Notes under the pieces: generated by a model | What the model was told of the DNA's origin: nothing | Database searches by the model: none | Seen by the model: only the letters and a program-made list of their open reading frames with translations | NCBI RefSeq assembly: GCF_016798245.1 | Contig: NZ_JAEUZA010000003.1 | Coordinates: 551,194 to 615,193, forward strand | Length of the DNA: 64,000 nt | From: Alkalicoccobacillus gibsonii | GTDB taxonomy: Bacteria; Bacillota; Bacilli; Bacillales; Bacillaceae_D | Reading direction: 5' to 3' | Shown: positions 7,374-14,136 of the stretch, piece by piece | How positions within the stretch are numbered: position 1 is the first letter of the stretch | How the letters are laid out: each line of letters opens with the position of its first letter | Translations under genes and position numbers: made by a program

Positions 7374-7398
7374 TAATCGAAAAAACGAAAACTGTCAA
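7371..7398 (-). promoter_or_regulatory. SigA promoter of the marR operon
   Basis: Read leftwards, TTGACA (7398-7393), a 16-base spacer and TATTAT (7376-7371). Confidence 0.7.
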
Positions 7399-7488
7399 CT
7401 GAATTGATTTTCGTTTAAGAGGAATACCTTTCTTCTAATGTTTACCTTATAATTGATAGAATAAATTAAAAGGTTGGAAGTGGTACGA

Positions 7489-8250
7489 TTGAAGAAGAGA
7501 ATGGGAGCTTTAGTGCTCACAATGATGCTAGCTGGTTGCGGATCAAATGCAAATTCATCACAACCAGAAGACATTCATGTCATGGCAGCGGCAAGTTTAA
7601 CGGATGCACTTGAAGAGATGAAGCCAGCGTATGAAGAGGAACACAATGTGAAGCTTGTTATTAACTACGGGTCATCTGGTAAGCTCAGAGAACAGATTAC
7701 ACAAGGTGCTCCGGCAGATCTGTTTCTATCTGCTTCATCATCAGATATGGATCAACTCATTGAAAAGAGTGAGGTTGAAAAATCATCAAACCTATTAATG
7801 AATCGATTAGTCTTAATTGCCACACCTGAGGTTGCGGATGGATTACAAGAAGTGAATGATCTGACAAATGATCAACTCCAAAAGATTTCCATTGGACAAC
7901 CTGAAAGTGTGCCCGCTGGGAGATACTCGAAACAAGCTTTGGAGTCTCTCAGACTGTGGGATGAGTTAGAGGATCGTTTGATTTACGGATCAGATGTACG
8001 TCAGGTTCTTACGTACGTTGAGACCGGGAATGCGGATGCAGGACTTGTTTATGAAACGGATGCAAAAACCTCTTCAAGTATAGAGCTCATTGAAACAATA
8101 CCTGAAGATACACACGACCCTATACAATACCCGATTGGTCTACTAAAAGAGGCGGCTAGTCAGGACACGGCAGTAGAGTTTTATGAGTATTTACAAACAG
8201 AGGAAGCGCTAAATGTTTTTGAATCGTATGGATTTAGTAGAGGCGAATAG
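7489..8250 (+). CDS. modA: Molybdate ABC transporter substrate-binding lipoprotein ModA
   Basis: About 253 residues. Lys-Lys-Arg, a short hydrophobic stretch and the lipobox LAGC (Cys near residue 17) show an exported lipoprotein. The mature part begins with HVMAAASLTDALEEMKPAYE, then INYGSSGKLREQITQGAPAD and LFLSASSSDMDQL. These are the anion-binding Ser segments of ModA, which captures molybdate or tungstate. The later segments VPAGRYSKQALESL and GNADAGLVYETDA are also typical. TTG at 7489 is preferred over TTG at 7474, because GGAAGTGG lies just upstream of it. The modB gene follows 2 bases after the stop. Confidence 0.9.
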   Translation: MKKRMGALVLTMMLAGCGSNANSSQPEDIHVMAAASLTDALEEMKPAYEEEHNVKLVINYGSSGKLREQITQGAPADLFLSASSSDMDQLIEKSEVEKSSNLLMNRLVLIATPEVADGLQEVNDLTNDQLQKISIGQPESVPAGRYSKQALESLRLWDELEDRLIYGSDVRQVLTYVETGNADAGLVYETDAKTSSSIELIETIPEDTHDPIQYPIGLLKEAASQDTAVEFYEYLQTEEALNVFESYGFSRGE

Positions 8251-8252
8251 AA

Positions 8253-8927
8253 ATGGTAGAGGAGTTTTGGACCCCCATCTTTGTTTCACTACGTGTTGTC
8301 GTTGTTGCCAGCGTTCTCGCATTTCTTTTAGCCGTCCTTTTCGCTTGGTGGTTAAAGAAACGGACCTTTAAAGGGAAAATTGTTGTTGAAACCATACTTA
8401 TGCTTCCGTTAGTTCTGCCCCCAACAGTCATTGGTTTTGGATTGCTTGTAATTTTTGGGAGGCGAAGCCCAGTTGGTCAGTGGTTTGAGGCGGTGTTTAA
8501 CCAGAGTATTGTATTCTCGTATGTAGCTGCAGTCATTGCCGCAACAGTGGTGGCCTTTCCATTAATCTATCAGATGCTGATTAATGGATTTGAAGCCGTT
8601 GAAGATGAGCTTGAGCAAGCAGCAAGACAGATGGGTGCTAGTGAATGGAAGGTATTCTATCATGTGACGCTTCCAATGACTTGGCGCCAGGTTGTCTCGG
8701 CTTACATGCTTGGCTTTGCCCGTGCGCTGGGAGAGTTTGGGGCAACATTAATGTTTGCCGGAAGTATTGCTGGATTAACGCGAACGATCCCGACAAGCAT
8801 TTATATCGCAGTGGAGTCTGGAAATGTACTGCTTGCCTACTATTGGGTGTTCTCGATAATTTTATTTGCCTTTGTTTTACTTGCTGTTGTTCAAAGACTC
8901 AAGAAAATCGATCGTCATTCGATTTAG
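8253..8927 (+). CDS. modB: Molybdate ABC transporter permease ModB
   Basis: A 224-residue membrane protein with five hydrophobic helices. The ABC-permease EAA loop is EQAARQMGASEWKVFYHVTL (residues about 113-132), followed by MLGFARALGEFGATLMFAG, the diagnostic ModB/CysT segment. It is translated 2 bases after modA. No modC ATPase gene follows; the next gene is an RsbR-type regulator. A ModC-type or shared ATPase must be encoded elsewhere, or the gene has been lost. As I recall, B. subtilis has a similar pair, yvgL-yvgM, without a neighbouring ATPase. Confidence 0.9.
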   Translation: MVEEFWTPIFVSLRVVVVASVLAFLLAVLFAWWLKKRTFKGKIVVETILMLPLVLPPTVIGFGLLVIFGRRSPVGQWFEAVFNQSIVFSYVAAVIAATVVAFPLIYQMLINGFEAVEDELEQAARQMGASEWKVFYHVTLPMTWRQVVSAYMLGFARALGEFGATLMFAGSIAGLTRTIPTSIYIAVESGNVLLAYYWVFSIILFAFVLLAVVQRLKKIDRHSI

Positions 8928-9007
8928 ATGGTTATTCATTGATATTCATTCAAAGAATGGTACAGTTAAGGAAGAACTAAAAGTCGAATTATTTAGGAGT
9001 ATTATAT

Positions 9008-9826
9008 ATGTATGGTTCTAATGAGAGCTTCCGGGCGATAAAAGACGAGATTTTAAAGCATAAGGATGAACTGATTTCCATGCCACAAGGTCATTCGATA
9101 GTCAGTGATAATACATTAATAATGCATTTATCTCCATGGAGAAAAAAGTTGATTGAAGTTTATGCAAACTCTATCCTAACCACTCCTGATTCATCAAAGC
9201 AGAATATTGAAAAGTGGGGAAAAGAAGTATCAGGCTTACTTGTCCAATTACAGTTTCCTTTGGATGTTGGCCTGCATGAAATTTCTTATTATCGAAATAG
9301 CATAGGTGAGATTGTAAGAGATGAAGCGATTCGACAAGAGCTTAGTATAACAGAGTTTTACTCAATTATTTCGGAGTTCGATGCTGTCGTTGATGAAGCC
9401 GTGCAAATCGTTAGCAGGTCATATATGGAAGAGTTTCATCGAACTATTGAGACGGCAAAATATGCAATCGATGAGCTCTCCGTTCCTGTCGTGCAACTGA
9501 CGAAGGATACCGGGGTCATTCCACTTATCGGAGAAATTGATACAAATCGCGCACAGTATTTATTACTGAATGCTCTAGATCAAGGTGCTGAGTTAAAGCT
9601 GAGTCGAATTATTATTGATCTTTCAGGTGTCAGCGTAGTGGACACCATGGTAGCCGGCCAAATCTTTAAAGTGATGTCTTCGCTAAAGTTAATTGGAATT
9701 GATTCGGTTCTGAGTGGGGTGCGACCTGAGGTGGCGCAAACAATGGTGAACCTTGGAATTAAGGTTGAAGGAAAGGTATACTCAAGTTTACGAAAAGCAA
9801 TTGAACATAAAAAACTTGTTGATTAA
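9008..9826 (+). CDS. RsbR-type stressosome protein (STAS domain)
   Basis: A 272-residue protein. Residues about 1-150 form an all-helical N-terminal domain like the non-heme globin sensor domain of RsbR paralogues. Residues 158-268 form a STAS domain. Both threonines that RsbT phosphorylates in RsbR have counterparts: GEIDTNRAQ (near residue 180) and LSGVSVVDTMVAGQI (near residue 217). RsbR proteins form the stressosome with RsbS and control the general stress sigma factor through RsbT. No rsbS, rsbT or sigB lies nearby, so this is a stand-alone paralogue of the RsbRB/RsbRD kind. The ribosome site TTAGGAG lies 8-9 bases before the ATG. A strong terminator follows. Confidence 0.85.
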   Translation: MYGSNESFRAIKDEILKHKDELISMPQGHSIVSDNTLIMHLSPWRKKLIEVYANSILTTPDSSKQNIEKWGKEVSGLLVQLQFPLDVGLHEISYYRNSIGEIVRDEAIRQELSITEFYSIISEFDAVVDEAVQIVSRSYMEEFHRTIETAKYAIDELSVPVVQLTKDTGVIPLIGEIDTNRAQYLLLNALDQGAELKLSRIIIDLSGVSVVDTMVAGQIFKVMSSLKLIGIDSVLSGVRPEVAQTMVNLGIKVEGKVYSSLRKAIEHKKLVD

Positions 9827-9832
9827 TAAGGA

Positions 9833-9866
9833 GGGTGGGCGCCCTATAAAGGGTGCCCGCCCTTTT
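9833..9866 (+). terminator. Terminator after rsbR-like gene
   Basis: GGGTGGGCGCCC pairs with GGGTGCCCGCCC (one G-T pair), with a TATAAA loop and TTTT. Confidence 0.88.
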
Positions 9867-9867
9867 C

Positions 9868-10797
9868 TTATAGATAATCAAGTAGGGCACTTGCTATATA
9901 AAAATAGATAAATAAGCTAAGAATATCGCTAATCGCTGTGACACAAGGTCCTGATGCGAAAGCTGGATCCATTTTAAATTGATAGAGAACGAGAGGGACT
10001 ATAGCACCTATTAAACAAGTAATCGATAAAGACAGGCAAATTGCGACTCCAACAATACCACCAATAAGCCAACTCCCACCGAAGTATGGAAGAAGTGGGA
10101 TGAGTAGTGTGATGACGAATCCACATGCCAGACCTGTAAGGATTCCCGTTCCAAGCTGCTTTTTTAACATACGTGTGATGGCTTTACGACTAAACGTTTC
10201 TAAAGAGAGTCCTCTTACAACAATGGCTAAAGATTGGGTACCAATGTTGCCCGCAGACCCCATTACTAAAGGAATAAAGATCGCTAGCAGAACCACAGAT
10301 TCCAGTGCCTGTTCAAAGTGTTTAATCACACCACCTGTTAACAAGCCAACAATCATTAATAAGATTAACCAAGGAGCTCGTTTGCCTGCTCCGGCTAAAG
10401 GAGAGAGAGCGAAGTCTGCGTCTACCTCGAGTGTCCGCCGTAGATCATTTGTGGTGACAACTCCTATTATTTGATTGCTTTCATTTATGATGGGAATCGC
10501 AACATCATTGGTTTCTTTGATCCGTTCTGAAATCTTATCCAAGTCTTCATGCAGTCTTAGAGATAAATAAGTAGAACTCATAATATCTGATATTGGTGCA
10601 TGTTGATCTGAAGTTGCAAGTTCTCTAAATGAAAGACTCCCTACTAGTTTATTGTCAGCATTAACCACGTACACATTTGGCGATGTAGATGAATGATCTG
10701 TTGTTTTTAATTGGTATAGAGCCTCCTTTACCGTGAGCGTATCTACATAGGATAAAAAGTCGGTGCTCATGATTGATTTAAGTGTCATTGCGTGCAT
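9868..10797 (-). CDS. mgtE: MgtE-type magnesium transporter lacking the N domain
   Basis: A 309-residue protein against about 450 in standard MgtE. Residues 1-130 form a pair of CBS domains (IMSTDFLSYVDTLTVKEAL and later VVTTNDLRR), the cytoplasmic magnesium sensor. Residues 145-309 are the five-helix channel domain. It includes PLAGAGKRAPWLILLMIVGL, the pore segment MGSAGNIGTQSLAIVVRGL and MDPAFASGPCVTAISDILSL, with the conserved pore Asp. The N-terminal superhelical domain that normally precedes the CBS pair is missing, and the upstream DNA is riboswitch rather than decayed coding sequence. ATG at 10797 is chosen: GAGGAGG lies 8 bases before it, and the GTG at 10800 is too close. Expression is controlled by the M-box upstream. 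Confidence 0.88.
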   Translation of the reverse strand: MHAMTLKSIMSTDFLSYVDTLTVKEALYQLKTTDHSSTSPNVYVVNADNKLVGSLSFRELATSDQHAPISDIMSSTYLSLRLHEDLDKISERIKETNDVAIPIINESNQIIGVVTTNDLRRTLEVDADFALSPLAGAGKRAPWLILLMIVGLLTGGVIKHFEQALESVVLLAIFIPLVMGSAGNIGTQSLAIVVRGLSLETFSRKAITRMLKKQLGTGILTGLACGFVITLLIPLLPYFGGSWLIGGIVGVAICLSLSITCLIGAIVPLVLYQFKMDPAFASGPCVTAISDILSLFIYFYIASALLDYL

Positions 10798-10827
10798 CAC
10801 TGTTTCCTCCTCTCTACATTAGGAAAC

Positions 10828-10862
10828 AGAAAAAGGTACCTTCAACGAATGAAGATACCTTT
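10828..10862 (-). terminator. Riboswitch-controlled terminator in mgtE leader
   Basis: Read leftwards, AAAGGTATCTTCA pairs with TGAAGGTACCTTT (one mismatch or wobble), then TTTTT. It lies between the M-box and the mgtE ribosome site and serves as the expression platform. Confidence 0.85.
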
Positions 10863-10884
10863 GTAAAATAGCGGTTAGAGCATG

Positions 10885-11083
10885 CTTAATACGCATACGG
10901 GTACATCTAATCCAACTTGATTGCAGACCTCATTCGTAGAGCTTTAGCACTGTGTGGCATAGGATAATACCAGCTACGTTAAAAACCACCTTATCTCGAT
11001 GGTTCCTGTTGACCCGTTGGCGTCTTTCGATGTTTCCGGGCAGCAGCGTATCTCCAACACAGGAGCCTCACCTAACGATCCTT
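10885..11083 (-). ncRNA. M-box (ykoK leader) magnesium riboswitch
   Basis: Read leftwards from 11079, the leader shows the conserved M-box blocks in order: GTTAGGTGAGGCTCCT, ATACGCTGCTGCCC, AACATCGAAAGACGCC, GGGTCAACAGG and GCCACACAGTGCTAAAGC. These are the hallmarks of the magnesium-sensing M-box aptamer. When magnesium is plentiful the aptamer folds and lets the terminator at 10828-10862 form. When it is scarce, the transporter is made. It fits the downstream magnesium transporter exactly. The 3' boundary is approximate. Confidence 0.95.
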
Positions 11084-11100
11084 TATTCTGTTCGGTGTCC

Positions 11101-11129
11101 ATCGTAAAACGAATGACATCATTTGTCAA
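11101..11129 (-). promoter_or_regulatory. SigA promoter of the M-box-mgtE transcript
   Basis: Read leftwards, TTGACA (11129-11124), a 17-base spacer and TACGAT (11106-11101). The expected start point is near 11094, just before the aptamer. Confidence 0.8.
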
Positions 11130-11139
11130 TGCTGATTTT

Positions 11140-12603
11140 TTATTTTAATTCGCTTTGCTTACTACGACGAACAAGTAGAGCTAAGATGACAGCGGCACAC
11201 GCAAAATAAAGTCCAGTAGAGAAGCTTAATTGAGAACCGTATGTCATCGCATCAATCGTGTCTGTAGCGGTTGGATTTGCAATATCCGCTAAGAAATTTT
11301 GCTGTCCATTTTCCATAACAGCGATGAACAATGCTGCACCAATTGCGCCAGATACCTGCATTAACGTATTAGCAATAGCTGTACCGTGTGGATAAAGCTT
11401 TGTCGGTAACTGATTCAACCCATTTGTTTGTGCAGGCATCATAATCATCGCTACAGAGATCATTAGGAATGTATGCTGAAGCACAATTACCCAAACAGGA
11501 ACACCTGGGGTTGTATAACGGAAAGTGAATACTGAGATCGCCAAAAGGATCGTACCTGGAATTAAGATCGGGCGAGGTCCAAATTTATCAAATAAACGTC
11601 CCATAATTGGAGACATGGCTCCGTTAATTAACCCACCCGGAAGCATAACCAGTCCGGCCGTTACAGCGGATAATGCTAGAGCTCCTTGCATGTATAAAGG
11701 CAAGACAAGCATCATCGCAAACAACGTCATCATCACAAGCATAACAAGTAATAATCCCACTAAAAACATTGGATAGCGGAACACACGAATATCAAGCATT
11801 GGTTTCTCTAAACGTAGCTGTCTCCAGCTAAATAGACCAAGCGAAATAAACCCAACAATTAAACAAGCGAACACAACAGGGTCGGTGAAGCTTGCATCAC
11901 CTTTTCCAGCTGCACTAAAACCATATACAATCCCACCAAAACCTAGTGTTGATAGAATAAAAGAAAGAATATCTAGATTTGGTTTTGAAACCTCTGTCAC
12001 ATTCTTTAAGATCTTTATGCCAAAAAGAAGTGAGAGAATGGAAATCGGTGTAACAATGAAGAATAACCAGCGCCAAGATAAGCTTTGTACAATTAACCCC
12101 GATACAGTCGGACCAATGGCCGGTGCAAACATAATCACAAGACCCACCATACCCATTGCCGCACCACGACGTTCAATTGGAATGACGGAAAGAATGACGT
12201 TTGTGAGTAGCGGAATCATAATCGCTGTTGCGACCGCTTGAACGAGTCGTCCCACTAGTAAGACGGAGAACACTGGGCTAAACCCTGCGATAATCGTTCC
12301 AAGTGTAAATAACGACATCGCTGTAATAAATAGCTGACGTGTTGTAAAGCGCTGCATGAAATAGGCCGAGATAGGAATTAACGTTCCGATAATCAACATA
12401 TATCCAGTGACTAACCACTGAACCGTACTATACGCAACATTAAAGTCCACAGTAATGGCATTTAATGCGACGTTTAAAATTGTTTCATTTAAAATGGCAA
12501 CAAATGCACCAGAAAGCAATACGGCTAGAAGCGGTACGACTTTTATCTCCGGCATATCTTTTTTTGCACTTATTTCCTCTGTATGTCCTACGTCCACATA
12601 CAT
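11140..12603 (-). CDS. DHA2-family MFS multidrug efflux transporter
   Basis: A 487-residue membrane protein with about 14 hydrophobic helices, the size of the EmrB/QacA (DHA2) drug:proton antiporters. Motifs include NETILNVALNAI (helix 1), VQWLVTGYMLIIG (motif D region), GRLVQAVATAIMIPLL and the motif-C-like PAIGPTVSGLIV (helix 5). The ribosome site GGGGAGG lies 5 bases before the ATG. A TetR regulator is read divergently, and two matching palindromes sit between them, one overlapping the -35 and one the start point of this gene. It is therefore very likely repressed by that TetR protein and induced by its efflux substrate. No clear terminator is seen before the mgtE promoter. Confidence 0.88.
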   Translation of the reverse strand: MYVDVGHTEEISAKKDMPEIKVVPLLAVLLSGAFVAILNETILNVALNAITVDFNVAYSTVQWLVTGYMLIIGTLIPISAYFMQRFTTRQLFITAMSLFTLGTIIAGFSPVFSVLLVGRLVQAVATAIMIPLLTNVILSVIPIERRGAAMGMVGLVIMFAPAIGPTVSGLIVQSLSWRWLFFIVTPISILSLLFGIKILKNVTEVSKPNLDILSFILSTLGFGGIVYGFSAAGKGDASFTDPVVFACLIVGFISLGLFSWRQLRLEKPMLDIRVFRYPMFLVGLLLVMLVMMTLFAMMLVLPLYMQGALALSAVTAGLVMLPGGLINGAMSPIMGRLFDKFGPRPILIPGTILLAISVFTFRYTTPGVPVWVIVLQHTFLMISVAMIMMPAQTNGLNQLPTKLYPHGTAIANTLMQVSGAIGAALFIAVMENGQQNFLADIANPTATDTIDAMTYGSQLSFSTGLYFACAAVILALLVRRSKQSELK

Positions 12604-12629
12604 TCCTCCCCATACATCAATTCATTTAC

Positions 12630-12645
12630 GAAACGGCATCGTTTC
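12630..12645. promoter_or_regulatory. TetR operator 1
   Basis: GAAACGGCATCGTTTC: arms GAAACG and CGTTTC around four bases. Same pattern as operator 2, centred 43 bp away. Confidence 0.7.
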
Positions 12646-12652
12646 CTAACGT

Positions 12653-12681
12653 ATCGTACCACCAGAATTAATGAAACGCAA
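12653..12681 (-). promoter_or_regulatory. Promoter of the MFS exporter gene
   Basis: Read leftwards, TTGCGT (12681-12676), a 17-base spacer and TACGAT (12658-12653). The -35 lies inside operator 2, and the start point falls at the edge of operator 1. Confidence 0.65.
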
Positions 12682-12688
12682 TCGTTTC
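12673..12688. promoter_or_regulatory. TetR operator 2
   Basis: GAAACGCAATCGTTTC: arms GAAACG and CGTTTC around four bases. It overlaps the -35 of the exporter promoter. Confidence 0.7.
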
Positions 12689-12762
12689 GTTTTTTTATTT
12701 TAAAAAAAGATAATTACTGGTATGATGGAATAACAGGTAAGCTCATAAGGGGGAGATCAAAC

Positions 12763-13398
12763 ATGAGTGATTCCGTAAAGCAACGTGCTGAAGAGGAAAC
12801 GAAACGTGGTAGACCTATGGATTTATCTCGTAACGAAGTCATCGTTCAGACTACCTTAGAGCTTCTTGCAGAGGTTGGGTTTGATGCATTAACAATTGAA
12901 GCGATTGCACACCAAGCAAAGGTAGGGAAAGCAACTATTTATCGTAGATGGGCTTCAAAGGAAGAGCTGGTGATCCATGCAGTTTCCTCGATCAGTCCAT
13001 TTGAATCAATTATAGATGAAATAGACCAGACAAAAGAGCTTCGCGAACAGTTAGTTGATTTGCTTTGTTTTTGCTTTCGTGAAGAACATGAAGTCTATCA
13101 ACAAGCCATGACAGCCATCGGTTCGGCGATGCCTCATAATAAAGAACTTGAGCAAGGGTTACACAAAGATTTTTACCGTAAGCTTAGAACGGCCCTTTGG
13201 ACCATCATTGAACCTTATTTAAAAGAAAATCATACCTTGCACACGGAAAAACTAGATTTGCTGGCTGATGTTGGTCCAGCTCTTATTGTCTATCGATTGT
13301 TTCTAGTGCGAAAGTCGTTCGACCGAGCATACATCGAAAACATTGCTGACCATCTAATGATGCCGATGATTGAACCAAATATAATAACAGAAAAATAA
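12763..13398 (+). CDS. TetR/AcrR family transcriptional regulator
   Basis: A 211-residue regulator. The N-terminal helix-turn-helix runs from ILQTT-like VIVQTTLELLAEVGFDALT through IEAIAHQAKVGKATIYRRWA (residues about 45-64), the classical TetR pattern with the YRRW end of the recognition helix. The remainder is a helical ligand-binding domain of the TetR_C type. ATG at 12763 is chosen for AAGGGGGAG 6-7 bases upstream; an upstream ATG-type start at 12583 would run through the operators and lacks a ribosome site. It is divergent from the drug exporter and most likely represses it and itself through the two palindromes. Confidence 0.88.
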   Translation: MSDSVKQRAEEETKRGRPMDLSRNEVIVQTTLELLAEVGFDALTIEAIAHQAKVGKATIYRRWASKEELVIHAVSSISPFESIIDEIDQTKELREQLVDLLCFCFREEHEVYQQAMTAIGSAMPHNKELEQGLHKDFYRKLRTALWTIIEPYLKENHTLHTEKLDLLADVGPALIVYRLFLVRKSFDRAYIENIADHLMMPMIEPNIITEK

Positions 13399-13425
13399 CC
13401 CTCAACTTATGGTTGAGGGCTTCTT
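13399..13425 (+). terminator. Terminator after tetR gene
   Basis: CCCTCAAC (13399-13406) pairs with GTTGAGGG (13412-13419), followed by CTTCTT. The weak T-run lowers confidence. Confidence 0.6.
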
Positions 13426-13435
13426 GCGATTCAGC

Positions 13436-13669
13436 TTACACTTTGTCTAGCACATACGCTGGCTTTGTACGATAGTACTTTTCACCATCATTTGAGGAAT
13501 GCTCAAACAAACCCTCAAACATCTGAACAACCTTGTACTCACGTTCCGGATGTGAAAACACATCACTTTCGTTTGAAGATAATATGACTACATCCGATGT
13601 TGAAAGAAACTGATCGATGTCTGCGGCCTTATAATGATTGCCTACCTCTAACTCTTTTACTTTGTTCAT
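13436..13669 (-). CDS. Small soluble protein, unknown function
   Basis: A 77-residue acidic, soluble protein without recognised motif. Alternating strands and helices are suggested by DVVILSSNESD and REYKVVQMFEGLFE. The ribosome site TAGGAGG with TTTTACAC before the ATG is strong, but the same bases form one arm of a perfect 12-bp inverted repeat, so access may be regulated. It follows the gene at 13744-14049 on the same strand with a 74-base gap and no terminator between, so the two may share a transcript. Confidence 0.65.
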   Translation of the reverse strand: MNKVKELEVGNHYKAADIDQFLSTSDVVILSSNESDVFSHPEREYKVVQMFEGLFEHSSNDGEKYYRTKPAYVLDKV

Positions 13670-13672
13670 GTG

Positions 13673-13735
13673 TAAAACCTCCTAATCAGTCATTCATGTC
13701 CTATGTATATGCCATTACCGGTGTAGGAGGTTTTA
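13673..13735 (-). promoter_or_regulatory. Inverted repeat that can hide the ribosome site of the 13436-13669 gene
   Basis: On the transcript, TAAAACCTCCTA comes first (13735-13724) and TAGGAGGTTTTA second (13684-13673), 39 bases apart and perfectly complementary over 12 bp. The second arm contains the whole Shine-Dalgarno sequence, 3 bases before the ATG. No T-run follows, so this is not a terminator. It looks like a translational switch in the leader. Confidence 0.6.
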
Positions 13736-13743
13736 AAACATCA

Positions 13744-14049
13744 TTATGCGTTTGGTAGATTATCAATCCAAGCCTTTAGCTTTTTCAAAGGAAAATAGAT
13801 TTGACCGTTCACTTTTAAGTGAGGAACAGAGGGATAATCCTTTACGAGTGTCTTTGCGTCCTCTTTTGAAAGGCCTGTGTAATCGTGGATTTTGCTTTCT
13901 TTAACGAGTTTAGGAGTACCCCAGAGTTCATCATCTAAAAGTTCACTGTAGTTTCCACTTTTAGGTTTACCTTTTTTAAAGTGTTTAAGTCCATCTCCGA
14001 TAAAATAAGCAAATCCAATTAGCGCGATAGCGAACCAGACAGAATCCAT
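13744..14049 (-). CDS. Small membrane-anchored protein, unknown function
   Basis: 101 residues. Residues 1-22 form one hydrophobic helix (SVWFAIALIGFAYFIGDGL). A basic linker and a soluble C-terminal part follow, ending IYFPLKKLKAWIDNLPNA. That tail resembles the wing-helix ending of small excisionase-like DNA-binding domains, but this is only a resemblance. Good ribosome site (AAGGAGTG, about 5 bases before the ATG). Read leftwards ahead of the 77-residue protein gene. I do not recognise the family with certainty. Confidence 0.65.
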   Translation of the reverse strand: MDSVWFAIALIGFAYFIGDGLKHFKKGKPKSGNYSELLDDELWGTPKLVKESKIHDYTGLSKEDAKTLVKDYPSVPHLKVNGQIYFPLKKLKAWIDNLPNA

Positions 14050-14136
14050 GCTACCACTCCTTTCCTAAATTTGTTCGCGTATACTATACCATAATTACCC
14101 AATAAGAAGTAGAATAAATGGAAGGGAGGCATCAAG

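Noticed and set aside
12583-12762. 60-residue extension of the TetR regulator
   Set aside because: It would run through both operators and the divergent promoter. ATG 12763 has AAGGGGGAG upstream.
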